Positions 42,332 to 55,258 are shown, counted from the first letter of the stretch. The stretch: DNA of 64,000 bases from Quercus robur (GCF_932294415.1 NC_065543.1:28291530-28355529), one strand, 5' to 3'. The notes: generated from the letters alone by a model not told the origin. Program-made: numbers and translations.

Positions 42332-45300
42332 ATGAGCACTAATGCAAAAGTCTCAGCAGATGCAGAAGTAGTTTGTGTCCAATTGATGTTAGGGTTGGTC
42401 CTACCCCTACCCCTAGCCCTCTTCATAGCCTACAATCTTTACTCCATCAACCTTCTCTCTCACCCTTCTCTCACTCTTTCTCTCATCTCGGTAAACCCCC
42501 CCACACTCCCCTCTTTTTTTCTTTATTTTTTTTTAGTTTCTTTTCCTAATTTTAATACTTTCTTTTAGGTCATTCAGTGCCCAATTGTACTTCTTCTCTA
42601 CGGTCGCCTCCGAAAGAATCGCAAACATTGCTCGGTAAATTCCAAATTCTTGACTATATTTACTTGTGATTTTTTTTTTTTTTTTCTAATTTATTGTCTT
42701 TTAATTACAGTACTTGAAAGCTGTGGGACGAGGCTTACTAGGACTTCCTATTGGTTAGTCTTTGCCTTTTTCTTTAACTCTTTTCATTTAAATTTGGATA
42801 AATTTGTAGATTCAGTTAGTTCGGGATTCGATATTGAGAATGATACAAGTGAATGAGTGTGGATGTTGTACGGTGAATGATCCTGAGGGGTTTGCGTTTA
42901 TATGTGTATGTTATGAATGCCCGTCAATTCTAATAAAGATGTCATTTGGAATGACCCATCAAAGATAATTTAAAGTTGTATGTATTATGCTTTTAAGTTT
43001 TCAATATTATATGCCATTGTGTTGCCATTGTTCGTAAGTTCACTACTCATGATTATGCATACACGTCCCAGCTGTTGTTGTGCTTTTGGATAGACCATGC
43101 TTCTGATATAAAAAAGAAAAGAAGAATGTGCTGAACTGGTTTAGAAGACTTAATTAGTTCAAGAATTTCTTTGGGCATCGTGTTCAGTTAATGATGCTTT
43201 GAGTCATGTCATGCCTTCATTTGTTTTAAGATGTTGTGCACAATCTTTAGAATTTTATGTTCTTTGATTCGTGCTCATAAGACATTTTAGAATGCACATT
43301 TATTCCAAAGTTAAAACCCTCCTTATCTTGACAAGTTTGGACAATCAAAATATGGTTGAAATGTGTAAGTGGTAACGATAAACATCTATAGTTATTGTCC
43401 TTGTTTGAATTCATCTTTCCATGTTTACACTATAAAATGTTGGGCTCTATACCCTAGACAGTTACAATAGTGACCACAACAATAAATAAAGATTCTACAA
43501 AATGTTAACAACCTCATTTACTAAAATATTTTACATTAATTGGTTTCACATGTTCAGTTCACTTTTCCCTCAAAAAAAAAAAAAAAAGTTTACTACACAG
43601 AACATCTTATGATCACGACACCTAAATGAAGATTTTGTACCAATTTTCTATTGCCCACTCGACTGGGCTGGTGCATCCTCACCAGGGGAAGGGGATACCC
43701 CTGCGTTAAACTTGTCTGTGGTTGGTTTGTTGTTTAGCATAGGTAGAGCACTTGAGTTGCCCAGCTAGGGAACTGTATATGATGACATTACTTGAAGTTA
43801 TTTGATCCAAAACATAATAATTGTTGTATGTACTTCATCATATATTCAATTTGAACAGTTAGCCTATTCTTAATATTTTTCCTTCATTTTTTTTATTAAG
43901 TAATTTCTTTTCTTGCTGTCTAATTTGTAAGTGTCAAGGAAAAAAGGAAATATTATGTTTTGTGTTTCTACTTTGTAGGGGCTCTAGTAAATGCTTTGGG
44001 AGCTATCGCATTGGGCGCGCCTGTTGGCACTCAGTATGTTCAATACTCTGTTTTTATTACTCTTTTTATCCCAAATTGTTGGTCATATTTAGAAAATTCA
44101 TCTTTTTAAGGGAATATCATTTAATATCTTGTCTCTTGAATTAAATGATAGAAGTTTCCAAAACTATTCTTAAACAATTTTATCAAACACTCTTAACTCC
44201 TTAACAAATTTCTTCTTTCCCAAAATTGGCACCAAGTATTTGGAGTAATATTTTCAGAAGCCTAACTCCATGTTCAAACGTATGGTTCAAAACAAGTTTC
44301 AAATACAAGAAAACCTATTGGCGCCAAGCAATAGTTTAACGAAAAGATTGGCTTTATTATATTGCCTATGTTAGAACTTCCATATTCCAAATCTTAAGAG
44401 AACACAACGTCTTCCACTATCTTTTTGTCATGGGATTTCCTTATCTATGTTAACCTCTCAATTCTTATTGATCCAAACAAAGATAAATTACATGCTGGGA
44501 ACAAACCTTTGACAGTCCAAATCAAAAATAAATTTTACCAATGCAGAACAGCAAGCTCAAGTAAATTGAGAATGGAAAGTTGAGAAGAGGGTTCATAACA
44601 TAACTTATTTTGACAGTAGATTGTTTGGCAACCCCAAAAAAATTAGAATAATTTGGTAATGTAGAAAAGCCTCTCAACATGAGAAATTTGTTGTTGGCGA
44701 GGACAAGAATGGTGTGTACTATGGCCAGTTCAAGTATTGGATGAGGATAGTGTGTGTGTTGTAAAATTCTTTCTGATAGTTTTCTAAATATTGTAATAAA
44801 AAAAAAAGTGTCATGTAAAGTGCCTACATTAATGCCCTCTTTTTATTTTTGATGTGCTTTTTGTTTTTGTTTGTTTGTTTCTTTTTTTTTTTAATGCTCC
44901 TGGAAATACAGTAGGGGCAAAATTGGTAAGTTAATAAGTTAGTAGTGGCTTTTGTCTCTCAAAAGAGGACTAAAATTTTTGGAAATCCCAAAATGTAGTC
45001 GAGGACCTACAATTTGGGATGGAGGGAGTTGTATAATGTTGAATTAGAACTTACAGTTGAGGTTGGATGGAAATAGTTATAGTGTTATACATACTGCTGG
45101 AATATTTTTTGGACTATTTTTCTCTTCTTCTAATCTTCTCTTGAAAAAGAATGTAAGAACCGTAGTGGCGGATAGATTTAGCTGGGCTATTCTGAACTTC
45201 AAAGATAGGTTGTGATTGTTTAATCTCAAGTTTAAATTATGTTTTCAGAATTATGGAGACTGAAACATATGTAAATGCTCCCGGAGCTTAGCACCTATAA

Positions 45301-48300
45301 TTAGTGAATATACTATCTCTGCAATGTGCTAGAGGTGTGATACACACCAATTTATGCCACCTAAACAACTGAAAGCCAACCCAGTAATTACAGTTCACAT
45401 GGTCATACTAAACCGAATAGATCTTACCTTCTCCGTGCAACCAAACAATCTCAAATCTCCCACACTAGTAGATCCAGCCGTGCCTTGCCTGGCTGTAGAG
45501 AAGCTTCAAGGAAGATCTGACATTGTGATATATTTATAAATATTAATAAACTCTGATGCTCTCTCTCTTTGGGAAATCTTAGATTAGAGTTTTTAGCTTG
45601 GAAATATTCTCTTGGACAAGCTTGAGCATCATTCTGACCTAATCTATTCAAATGGGGTTTCTTAAATTTATATTTTTTTTTTGAAAAAAATTATAAACCT
45701 GTAGGAAAGAGTTGCAGATTGAGTGGTTTAATAAACTTGACCCTACAATCTACTTACTAAAAAAAAAAACTTGACCCCTAGAATCAACAGTGAACATTTA
45801 CGAGGGAAGAAGAAAGACTCCTTGGAAACAAGTGGGTTCTTGTAGCACTTTCTTACTGTTTGGAAGTACCAACGTACCAGTTTAAAAAACCCTGCTTCAG
45901 TCCCAATCAAACTGATAGCGCTGCATGGTGCTTACCTGAGTATGGTGGCTGGATTTGACTGTTGGCTGCAGAGTATGTTGACTGGATTTGACTGGTTTGG
46001 GAAGTTTGGGATTGTTTGGTTACCGAAGAAGGTAAAATCTATTTGGTTTAGTGTGAATTGTAATTCCTAAGTTGGCTGTTGGTTGTTTAGGTGGCATTTG
46101 TAAATGATGTCTATCATTTTTATTGGGCCACCTCTTGCACATTGTAGGGATTGCATATTCACCAATTGCAGGTGCCGTGCTTCCAAATGATCCTTATATT
46201 TAAAACATCTCCCATTTGATAACATATGGACTCTCCTATTAATTTTTATTGAAGATTAAAATAGTGCAAACATGTGTTGATTTTGTACCACACTTGTTGG
46301 ACGCAGGTACTTTTCACAGACTCTTAACTGGTCTCTTATGATGTCATTGTTCACAGTAAGTATTTAATACATCATAAGCTCCCCTGCTTTACAGTATTGA
46401 CCTTTCAAACTTTCAGAGTATTTGGGTTTGAATTCCTTCACCTCTTATTAAACTAAAATATGTCTGTTCTATCTCATTCAATAATGTCTGATAATCATCC
46501 TCTTCTTAAGGTAAATGACTTCATTGGTATTAGACCATTTACATGTATGATTATGGAATCTCATTTTTCTATTTTTTTTTTACTCTAATTTTTATAGTAA
46601 ATTATTTTTTTGTGGTTTTGCCCAATGTGCTACTTCTCCGTTCTAGTTCTTCACAAACGTAAGTTTTACCGTTTTGTTCATGTTATGCCTCTTACACATT
46701 AATTGTCTTTTGGGTTTTGGCAGATTGTGCCTGCAGCTACTGTGTTTGGGTCATCATGGAAAGATTGGCAACGTATATTTGCACATACTAAGTAAGTTTC
46801 CAATTACTACTTGGTTTCTTGCTGTGTAGTTTAGCCAATGGGGCTTATGTTTTTGTTATTATTTCTAACTGGTGTACATATTTGCACACCGTGTCATTTT
46901 TCAGATATTTATGTGCTTATATGATAAAACTCGTATTTCACTTGTAGGCCAATGGGATCTGTTGATATTATAATTTGCCTTCCAGCTCATGGAGCTGTTA
47001 TTGGAGCTTGGTTTGGGGCTTGGCCTATGCCACTTGATTGGGAAAGGCCATGGCAGGTATTGCATTCACCCTTTTTGTTCCTAATGGACTACTTTTAAGC
47101 GATATTTTCTTTTCTGTTTCTATTGGGGGTAAAGGGTTTTCTTTTTTCCTGTTCTTTTCTATTTCTTTTTGCTGCTTGTTTTATTATTTTCTTCTTCTGT
47201 TGTTTCCATTTGTAAATATTTGTTGTGGAAAATCCTTTATATCTGCTTACTTCTTCTTTTATTTTTTATTTTTTTCTCCCACTTAACTATTTAGGCAAGT
47301 TTGTTCTACATTCATCTTAGTAGCATGCACTTTATCCAGTGAGTATATGTTCTTGCATTTGTCTTTATTTCAATTTTTTAGTTTTTTTTTTTTTAAGTTA
47401 TAAAATTCAATAAACAAGCTCAAAAATGGCGCAACCCTAGTAGGCTAGGACATTTCATTTTGAAGGCGTTTGGATTGCGTTTTTTTTTTCCTGTGTTTGC
47501 CTTTTTTTTTAAAAAAATCCAGCGCCTCTCATGAACAGTGCAATTAGGCAAATGCACAGTGATTTCATTAATGAATAGTAACCGAAAAATATTTTTTATT
47601 TGTTTTCAGTTTTCAGTTTTCAACAAAATAAGCAGTATTCAAACGCACCCTTTATTAGTTAATGAATTGGAGATAGCATGCTGGGAATTCTCTTCATTCC
47701 AATTGTTCTGTGTGCGAGGGCTGTTAGCCTGACAGTATGGTCTGGGAAGATTTGTTTCTTCACCTGTTCCTGGAAGTAGACTATATATCTTTATTGTCTG
47801 ATCATTCAAATGCCTAATTCTGATCTAGCTTGTTCTAAATCTTTTTTAAAGTAGCATCTGTGTCAGCAAAAGTTCTATGTTGTGTAAGGACATTAGGTAT
47901 TGTGCTATACCACCAGGGATGCATGAAAAATGCTTTAAAAGTGTTTGTGATCCCAATTGTTTTAACAATATTTGCCTACTCTTTTGGATTGTTATGTCCA
48001 ATTCTAACCTTACGGGTAACACAATTGGCTAGGACCATGCCTCATAAAGCAAAGGTCTCTAGTTTGAATCTCTCCATTCCCATCTCAGTGCTGAAACTCA
48101 CTTATCAAAAAAATTTGTTTGATTTATCTACATGATTAGTGGTCCTTGGTTATCTGGTGGATATGAAGAGTGCTACCCTAGTTGTCTGATCTATGTTTAT
48201 CTTTATTTTGCTACTTTTGCTTGCTTGTACATCTTAATAATAAAGCGATCTTCTGATTGAGGAGAGGAGCTGATGACAAGTTTCCTTTATTGAAAAAATG

Positions 48301-48351
48301 ACTCTTTAAGGATTTAGGCTGCTGTCCTTGCATCACTTTTGTGTTAAACTC

Positions 48352-48394
<43 letters not shown>

Positions 48395-49312
48395 TATCTC
48401 CCCTTCTCCAAAGATGAAAATTATAAATTTTAGAAATATGTATTAACCATTTAACCTCACACCCCCCCTCCCCCACTAGTTACTTGGCAAAAAAAAAAAA
48501 AAAAAGATCCTCTGTTTCGTATTAAACCTTCATGGTGAATTTACATAAGCTTCATGGAGTCCAAAGAAGAGTAAAAAGATTAAATAGGATAGCAACAAAC
48601 TGGGTATCTCTATATATCCTTGAAAGAGTTTGGAGACATCAATTCATGGGTAGATGGGTTTCCAGCCAAATATCAGTTAAAGAATGAATGACTTCACATG
48701 ACAAGATCCTCTAGAATTTTTTGGGTACCATAAATTTCCTAAAAATCATTCATCCATTTTGAAATTAGTTGATTGGATTTTGCCACATAATCAACATTTA
48801 AAGAAACATTGATTATAATCATTTTGGTATCTATCATTGATGTGGTAAAATTCAATCCCCAAAATGTATAGGATTTTAGGAATACTATGGTCGAGTTTAA
48901 CATAAGAACTCTTGAGAATCCTAATCCCATATGTGGAATTAGGTTGAGATACTTCTGAACTTGCTTGTTTTTATGTTGTGGTAAGAAACATTTTAAGTCT
49001 TGTTATGTAACATTAAGCAGCAACCAGTTACACTATTGATGTTGTTTCTTTCCTTCGTATCATTTATAATTCACCTCAATTGATGATTTTTTTTTTTTTT
49101 TTTTTTTTAGATGTTTGCTCTAGTTGCCTGTTCTCAAACCACCATTTTTTGTGCTGTATATGATCGTACTGATGCCAGAGATATTTTTCCTTATGTAGGA
49201 ATGGCCCATTTGTGTGAGTTATGGAGCAATGGCTGGGTACCTGGTTGCCATGGTCGCATCATTTGGCTGTGTTGCTGTGCGTGCTAGATTGCAACATGTC
49301 AAACGAGAATAA
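42332..49312 (+). CDS. PIGF: GPI-anchor biosynthesis protein PIG-F
   Basis: Eight exons, all with GT-AG borders: 42332-42490, 42569-42634, 42711-42753, 43979-44033, 46307-46355, 46724-46791, 46948-47056 and 49199-49312, giving 220 residues. The start follows an in-frame TAG. The protein is hydrophobic throughout, with several membrane spans, and carries the family's most conserved block late in the sequence: PAATVFGSSWKDWQRIFAHT, LPAHGAVIGAWFGAWPMPLD, WERPWQEWPICVSYGAMAGY. It ends RARLQHVKRE, a basic tail. From family knowledge PIG-F (yeast Gpi11) is an ER membrane protein that stabilises PIG-O and PIG-G, which add ethanolamine phosphate to the GPI precursor. The frame is intact, with length typical of the family. 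Large introns 4 (44034-46306) and 7 (47057-49198) hold repeats. Confidence 0.95.
44060..45028. mobile_element. Possible Stowaway-like MITE in PIG-F intron 4
   Basis: The right end GGGATGGAGGGAG (45016-45028) inverts to CTCCCTCCATCCC, the classical Stowaway (Tc1/mariner) terminus. The left candidate CTCTTTTTATCCCAAATTG (from 44060) aligns with CTCCCTCCATCCCAAATTG from the inverted right end. At about 970 bp it is long for a MITE, and the TA target is only clear on the left, so borders are tentative. Confidence 0.5.
48011..48114 (+). mobile_element. Possible SINE of a second family in PIG-F intron 7
   Basis: A-box-like GGGTAACACAATTGGCTAGG and B-box-like AGGTCTCTAGTTTGAATCTC are spaced as in tRNA-derived SINE heads, with a short body ending CACTTATCAAAAAAA. 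It differs in body from the SINE family at 3.4, 11.5 and 33.4 kb. The tRNA-like parts cannot fold as a functional tRNA. Confidence 0.45.
48358..48393. repeat. Poly(T) tract in PIG-F intron 7
   Basis: An uninterrupted T run of about 36 after ATGA. Other long homopolymers in this intron lie at about 48489 (A) and 49087 (T), and a poly(A) run lies just downstream of the gene near 49567-49606. Confidence 0.85.
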
Positions 49313-49568
49313 AATGCAACTTCCAATCATTATGAACTTAAAGAGATACACGAGTTTTTTTCCCCTTCGGCTTTCGATTTTTCACTTTTTGGGTAGGAGT
49401 TACATCTGGTTACACACATCTTTATTTATTTATTTTTTAGGATAAAAGGTAAATTGTACAAAGACCATTTGGACTTTCAGATTGTTGCACTAAGACCAGT
49501 TCCTTAGTGGACAAGAATTTCCATTCAAAATAAACTATAAAAAAAAAATGTCAACTTTCTGTTTAACA

Positions 49569-49607
<39 letters not shown>

Positions 49608-49837
49608 AAAATGAAAAAGAAAAAAAAAGGAAGTAGCCAAATAGTTAGCCAAGTTCACATATGAATTTAAGGCAAAAAAATTACCAACTTGGCTTAAATT
49701 TAAATTTTATGGCGCAATATTCCTTCATAGTCATAACAACACTAACTTAATCTGCGCAAGTTCATCATCATTTGCTTACGTGTATCTTTATCAAACATGT
49801 ACAAAAATTCTCTTGAACTATATCAGGATCAGTCATT

Positions 49838-50110
49838 GGTTCTGATACCACTTGTACAAATAACACCCATACGATTCAAATTAATAACAGGAAAAATAAA
49901 AACTAAAAAATGTAAATCAACAAGCACACAAGGAACATAGGAATTCGTGTGGTGACAGAGTTTTATTGTAAAATAGGAAGATTATAAAGATGGCACAAGG
50001 ACTCTTTTAAGAAACTCAAATCCTACATACATACATTCAGTAGTGCACCTCTAGAAAATTCAAGCCGCATCATAACAATCTCTATCTTAGATTGTATTTG
50101 ATTAAGCCTC
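49838..50110 (-). repeat. Copia LTR with an adjacent primer-binding site on the outer side
   Basis: GGTTCTGATACCA at 49838-49850 is the complement of an initiator-Met type primer site (TGGTATCAGAACC). Next to it starts a TG-initiated LTR-like segment (TGTACAAATAACACCC, from 49853) that runs to about 50110, where the 3' end of a copia pol begins. A 3' LTR should not have a primer site on that side, so the LTR appears shared by two internal regions. The right border is uncertain. Confidence 0.45.
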
Positions 50111-51780
50111 ACAAACGATACTGCTTCATTGTATCATAGATTGTAGGTATTAGTAAAGCCCAAGTAGTGCTTGAACAGTTGAACTTATTCCTCTTAATTG
50201 CTTTTATAAACATGTCAAAGGCATTCTTGTTAATGTGGATCTTTGGAAAAGAAATATCTCTTGAAGAAATCCATTCTCTAATCTTATGATACCACACTCC
50301 AGTTTGCTTCGTTCTTGTGTGATATACTTGATTCTTTGCCAAGTGAAGTGCAATTTAACTGTCATAATGTTTCATCATACTGTCTTACTTTTAAGCAAGT
50401 TCATTAACTAGTCCTTTAAGACAATCTACGTTTTGCATAATAGACTTTCAAGTTTCAACAAATCATGCCAATAGCAGGAAACTTAAACATATGGTTTATC
50501 ATGGAACTCTTAAAATCAAGATTCTTTACATAATTGGCTTTCACATAGCCTAGAGCTTCTATACAAGCTCTCCAGTCAAATAAAATTCTATAGTCACAAG
50601 TATCTATATGATATCTAAAAATCCAATTTACTGCATTCCAATAATTTTTCTTTTAGAGCTGCCATATATGCCTACTGACCATATTGATTGCATGAGAGAT
50701 TTCATGCGCAATGCACACAAGTATGGAGACACCCAACTACATCAGCATATGGCACTTTAGACATATACTCTTCTCATCTGAACTTAGGTATAACTATGAG
50801 GATAATTTGAAATGCATAGCAAGTGGCGTGCTAATAGGTTTGGCTTCAAGAATTCTAAACCTCTCCAATACCTTCTTAAGAGTTAAGATACCCTTTCTTG
50901 GACAAACATAATTTACTAGCTCTTCTATCATGGTGAATTTCTATTCCAAGGATTTTCTTGGCATCTCCAAGATCCTTCATTTCAAATTCATTACTTAACA
51001 AGGACTTCAACTTTATAATTTCTTGCTTACTCTTTGCAATGAATATCATATAATCAATATATAAAGCAAGAAAGATACATAAATTGCCAACCATTACTTT
51101 CTAATAAACACAACAATCATACTTACGTCACAAGTACCCATGTGTCACCATTAATATACCATTGCATTGGATATTTTACATTTTTACTTCAAACCATACA
51201 ACGAATTTTTTTACAAAAAAATATATTCTTCCTTTCCAAGTCCTTTTAAGCCTTCTCCTTGTTGCATATAGATTTTCCCTTCTGAGTTTTCATGGAAGCA
51301 TCTTGTCTTCACATCGAGTTGCTCCAACCCCATGACATGCATTGCCACAGACAATTGAATTACTCGAAATGAGGTTTGCTTTACAATCAATGAAAATATC
51401 AAAATGTAATAAATTCCGCTTCAGTGTGAGTAACCCTTAATAACCAACCATGCCAAGTATTTTTTACTTTCCTTTTTTGACAATGCATCATTCTTACAAT
51501 ATACCCATTTATAACCAATGACATTCTTTCTACGCGACTTCATCTCTTATAACATCAAACAAAGCCATCTATGATTATCCTTATTGTTTATTGCACTTTT
51601 GTTTGATAATGGATCTCCATGGGGCACAATTGAACTACAAATACTTGCTACTACAGATATGATTGTCATTGAAAGAGTTGTTGCTTGTTTTCGAGAGTGA
51701 CGGAATAACTTTTGTGAATATAGGAAAGCGCAAGCCAAAAACAAGACTAGAGCATTTTGTTGACTAGCTCTATGCTAAAT
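50111..51780 (-). pseudogene. Decayed Ty1/copia pol (Tnt1-like)
   Basis: Minus-strand fragments in several frames. A pre-reverse-transcriptase stretch with NNKDNHRWLCLM lies at about 51545-51650. Reverse transcriptase pieces include VMGLEQLDVKTRCFHENSEG, then IYMQQGEG (about 51240-51330), and SKQEIIKLKSLLSNEFEMKD after IDYMIFIA (normally VDDM; about 50970-51070). The RNase H tail with GVWYHKIREWI and KIHINKNAFDMFIKAI lies at about 50170-50300. Gag, protease and integrase are not recognisable. Stops and frameshifts throughout. Confidence 0.78.
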
Positions 51781-52780
51781 TCTTGGAACAACAACCCAAA
51801 AGATCAAACAAAAAAATGTATGGAAAATCAAAACAAGCTTGTCAAAAAATGCCAATGGAGCTCCTAAATAAGAAGTTTCAGTAGCAAAAGCCACCTTAAA
51901 TTGGCCGGCTGAGAACGCAGTTACCCAGAACAAAAATACAAAATCCTCTCAAAAGTTTTTAGCTTTGGAATCATTTATACACAAGCTCGGGGTTAGAATT
52001 GAAGATCCCCATCTTTAGTTGCTAAAATTGGAAAACTCATTCTCGACACAAGAAATAGTCTTTCACTTGCTAGCATCCAAAGAAGCTGAAAAAAAAGATC
52101 TAGAGAACCAGTTGAGGTCTCTAGATCAACAAAACATGACAGGTGAGTTTTTCATAGTTTGTGATCCAAGAATGGAGGAGCAGCTTTAGAAGCTCCTGTG
52201 GAAATTTTTCTAGGTATATTGGTATCTCTAGGAAATCAACAGAGATGGGGAGGACGATAGGCATCACTCTAGGATCATTAGAATCACACCCCTATTTCAC
52301 GATCCAAACATCTGAATCCTAATCATTTGCTTCATCATCCCTAAAAAAAAAAAATAATAAAAAATTCTGTGTTCAAGTGCATCAGGTCATAGAAGAATAT
52401 ACATTGCAAAATAGGAGCATTTAATCCTTCAAAACATACCTAGAAGTATCCTTAAGAAACCATGGGTTGGTTTTCCTCGGTACATTTAGAGCCCATTTGG
52501 ATAGGCTGTTATAAAATCCTCTAGACTATCCTTTTCTATCACTTTTGAAAATAGTTATCTTCATCAATTTCCCAATGAAGACCTTTGTTTTTTATGGTAT
52601 CTTTTTTAAGCCTATGCCATTGGGATACAATTTGAAGTCTGTCACCTGACTCACCTCCGAGCCTTCTTCAACCTTTGTCGAATCAATTATCCCTAGCATC
52701 CCAATCCTCACAATCCTAACTTTCTCAAAGTCCTTGAATGGTTCCATCTCCTTAATGTTCGGAAGACATTATAACAATTC
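51781..52780. other. Unassigned DNA left of the hAT element
   Basis: No gene can be supported. The minus strand near 52610-52780 has a partly open frame that continues on the other side of the hAT insertion, suggesting that an older repeat was split by it. Confidence 0.4.
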
Positions 52781-52788
52781 CTCATGCC

Positions 52789-55059
52789 TAGGACTGAGCA
52801 AGGACCCGGCCCACCCGAAAACCCGAACCGACCCGGAAGGGTTTGGGTGGATCTGAGAATAATCGGGTCGGGTTTCGGGTCTTATTTTCGGGTTATTTTC
52901 GGGTTCGGGTCGGTATCGGGTCGGGCGTCGGGTCAGATAAAAATACTAGTCTGAACCCGATTTTTTCTTTTGAATCAAATCCTACTCTGTTGTCTGTTGT
53001 GGTTCTCTCTCCGCCTCCCTCAGGGCCTCAGTTATCTCTGTGTAAGTCATCCTTCCCGTGTTGTTGTGTTTGTGTGTGTGTGATAGTGTTATTGTGTTTG
53101 TGTGTGTCTAATATTTTTATCTCTGTGTGTTTGTGCTTTCTGGGTTTGCTTCTGTTTCAGTTTTTAGGAACTGGGTTTGCTTCTGTTTCTGGGTTTTTGT
53201 CATTTTTTAAAAATGATTTTTGATTTATGATCATGTTTCTTGATCTGGGTCGTTCTTAATTTCTTATAATTTTAATGGGTTTTCTTTGTTTTTAAAATTT
53301 TTTTTTTTTTATTGTGTTTTTCTATTCAGTTTGAGCTCTGATCTGATGGGGTATGTGGGTTTTTGTTGTTGTTTATCATTGGTTAGTTGCTTGATCATCT
53401 ATGATATAGGAATAGGATTAGTTGGTCGTTGTGACTCGTAACTACCTGGACTTCTTGTCTCTGCACACATGTTTTTTCTCAAACTTCTTTTTCTTTTCTG
53501 CTTCCTTCTTGTTTCTCTGGTTTTCTGTTTTGTTTTCACTTTCTGGGTTTCTGAGCTTTTTGTCTTAACTTTTTCTGGGGTTCTGTTTTAATTTTGTTAT
53601 AGACTAACCAGTATTGCTTTATTTATTCATTCTTTTTCTGGGTGTTGGAGTTACAAATTTGTGAATTTTTTGGTTACCAAGAAAAACCTGAAGGAAAAGA
53701 GAAAACGTTTTGGAGTTTTGGGGCATTTGTACTACTTGATGTTAGCTTCTTTTAATGGGTTCAATTTCATGAATGGGTTTCTCCAAAAACTTGCCAATTG
53801 TGATACAAAGAAACGCTTTTGTGCTTTCTCGTTGAAAATTGCACTCATTGAACCTGAAAAACTTGTTACTGCACTTAAGGTATCCGATTAGATGACTTTG
53901 TTAACTTTTCCTCAAGTTTATGATGATTATTCTATATTTACATTTGATGGGGTTTGTATCTTCGTTTTCCATTCTTATTCTAAAGACTGCTTTTTTTCTT
54001 CTGGGTTTTTGATTCTGCAGGGGCTAATGTGAAAACGATTCCAAATCGGTACTTGTTGATTGATACTAATGGAGGCTTGAATCAACAAAGAACAGGGGTG
54101 AGTTTTTTTTTTAATCTTTTTTTTTTTATTAGTATAAGATTCAGTTGCCGAATTTGATTTCGATGTAGGCTTTTAGGTTTGAATTAGTCTAACTTTGGTG
54201 TGATTGTTAAGAAATTTTATGTAGGATCCTGTGATTAGATTCAAAAGGATTAAAATATTAGGCTTTGTCATTTACTTAATTGATTTTTGCGGTTCTTCTG
54301 GTGTTAAATGAGGACTTTGGCTTGACTTGGGCAGCTCATTGCAGCTAAAATATTAGATCCTGTGTTTTGATCTTAATTATGATCTTAGTTATGTTGAATG
54401 GGATATGAGTATATCTTAGAAATTTGACTTCTGTTAAATGACTTGTTTATTATTGATTTTTCCCCCTTGGTGCTGTAGATGGAAAATATTGGAGCAACTT
54501 TCACTTGGAGTTTGGAAATGGAAGCTCTTTTGTAATTACTTTAGCTTGTAATTCTGATGTTCAATGATCTGGAGATATCTTAGCAAGTTTTTCATTCTTT
54601 AATTTAGGTGATGCGATTTCCACATTAATTGTTTGGTCAAAAGTTGAGTTAATGAAGTTGTACATAGAGTTTTTCAATGCTTTATCTGGGATTTGTTGGG
54701 TATTGGATCTTATAAACAGTGAAAACAAGGCCGACTAGTTCTTTCTTTGGTGGGAGTGCTATTGTTGGTTCTGTTGAAAGTTGCATATGAGAGAATATTG
54801 GGAACTATTGAGGATTTGAGAACTGTTAAATGTGGCTTGCTGAGGAGATTTTAGTTTTTATTTTCTACTGTTAATAGCAGATTCAAATAGTTAAATAGTA
54901 TGATTTTTTTTTAATGATTTGATATTGGATTTTTTTTTTTTTTAATGAGAGATTATTATTGTAAAAAAGAATATAGTAACATTTAGTATAAAGGCTCCTG
55001 GAAAACAAGCAGTAGAGAAAAAAAGAATATAATAACATTTAGTATATAGGCTCCTGATG

Positions 55060-55110
<51 letters not shown>

Positions 55111-55250
55111 CTAGACCCGACCCAAGACCCGGAAAACCGACCCAATTTCAGACCTGATTTTCCGGGTCGGGTCAGGTTTCAAGCAACAAAACCCGATTTC
55201 TATCGGGTCGGGTTTTAGGTCACAGTAAACCCGACCCAATATCAGTCCTA
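52789..55250. mobile_element. Non-autonomous hAT element (2462 bp) with captured gene sequence, TSD CTCATGCC
   Basis: An exact 8-bp direct repeat CTCATGCC lies at 52781-52788 and 55251-55258. Perfect terminal inverted repeats TAGGACTGA / TCAGTCCTA are present. Dense subterminal GGGTCGGGT arrays occur on both ends in opposite orientation (about 52800-52980 and 55110-55240). These three traits define a hAT transposon. No transposase is encoded. The interior (about 53000-54850) has unusual text for a MITE: T-rich intron-like stretches, splice-site-like junctions and at least one exon-like segment with protein similarity (see the separate entry). A poly(A) tract of about 46 lies near 55061-55107. 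Confidence 0.88.
54021..54097 (+). pseudogene. Captured O-fucosyltransferase-family exon fragment
   Basis: An exon-like segment bordered by TTCTGCAG on the left and GTGAG on the right, inside the hAT element. It translates to GANVKTIPNRYLLIDTNGGL followed by NQQRTG. The pattern RYLxxxTNGGLNQxRTGI is the signature near the start of the plant O-fucosyltransferase (GT106/DUF246-like) domain, where GGLNQ helps form the donor site. Only this exon is recognisable, and no downstream catalytic region follows. It therefore looks like transduplicated host sequence, not a gene. Confidence 0.62.
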
Positions 55251-55258
55251 CTCATGCC

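Noticed and set aside
52843..53223. 126-codon frame in the left part of the hAT element
   Set aside because: Begins in the GGGTCGGG subterminal array and continues in T-rich low-complexity DNA; not a protein family.
53661..53891. 76-codon frame in the hAT interior
   Set aside because: No recognised family; possibly part of captured sequence, but not supportable as a gene.
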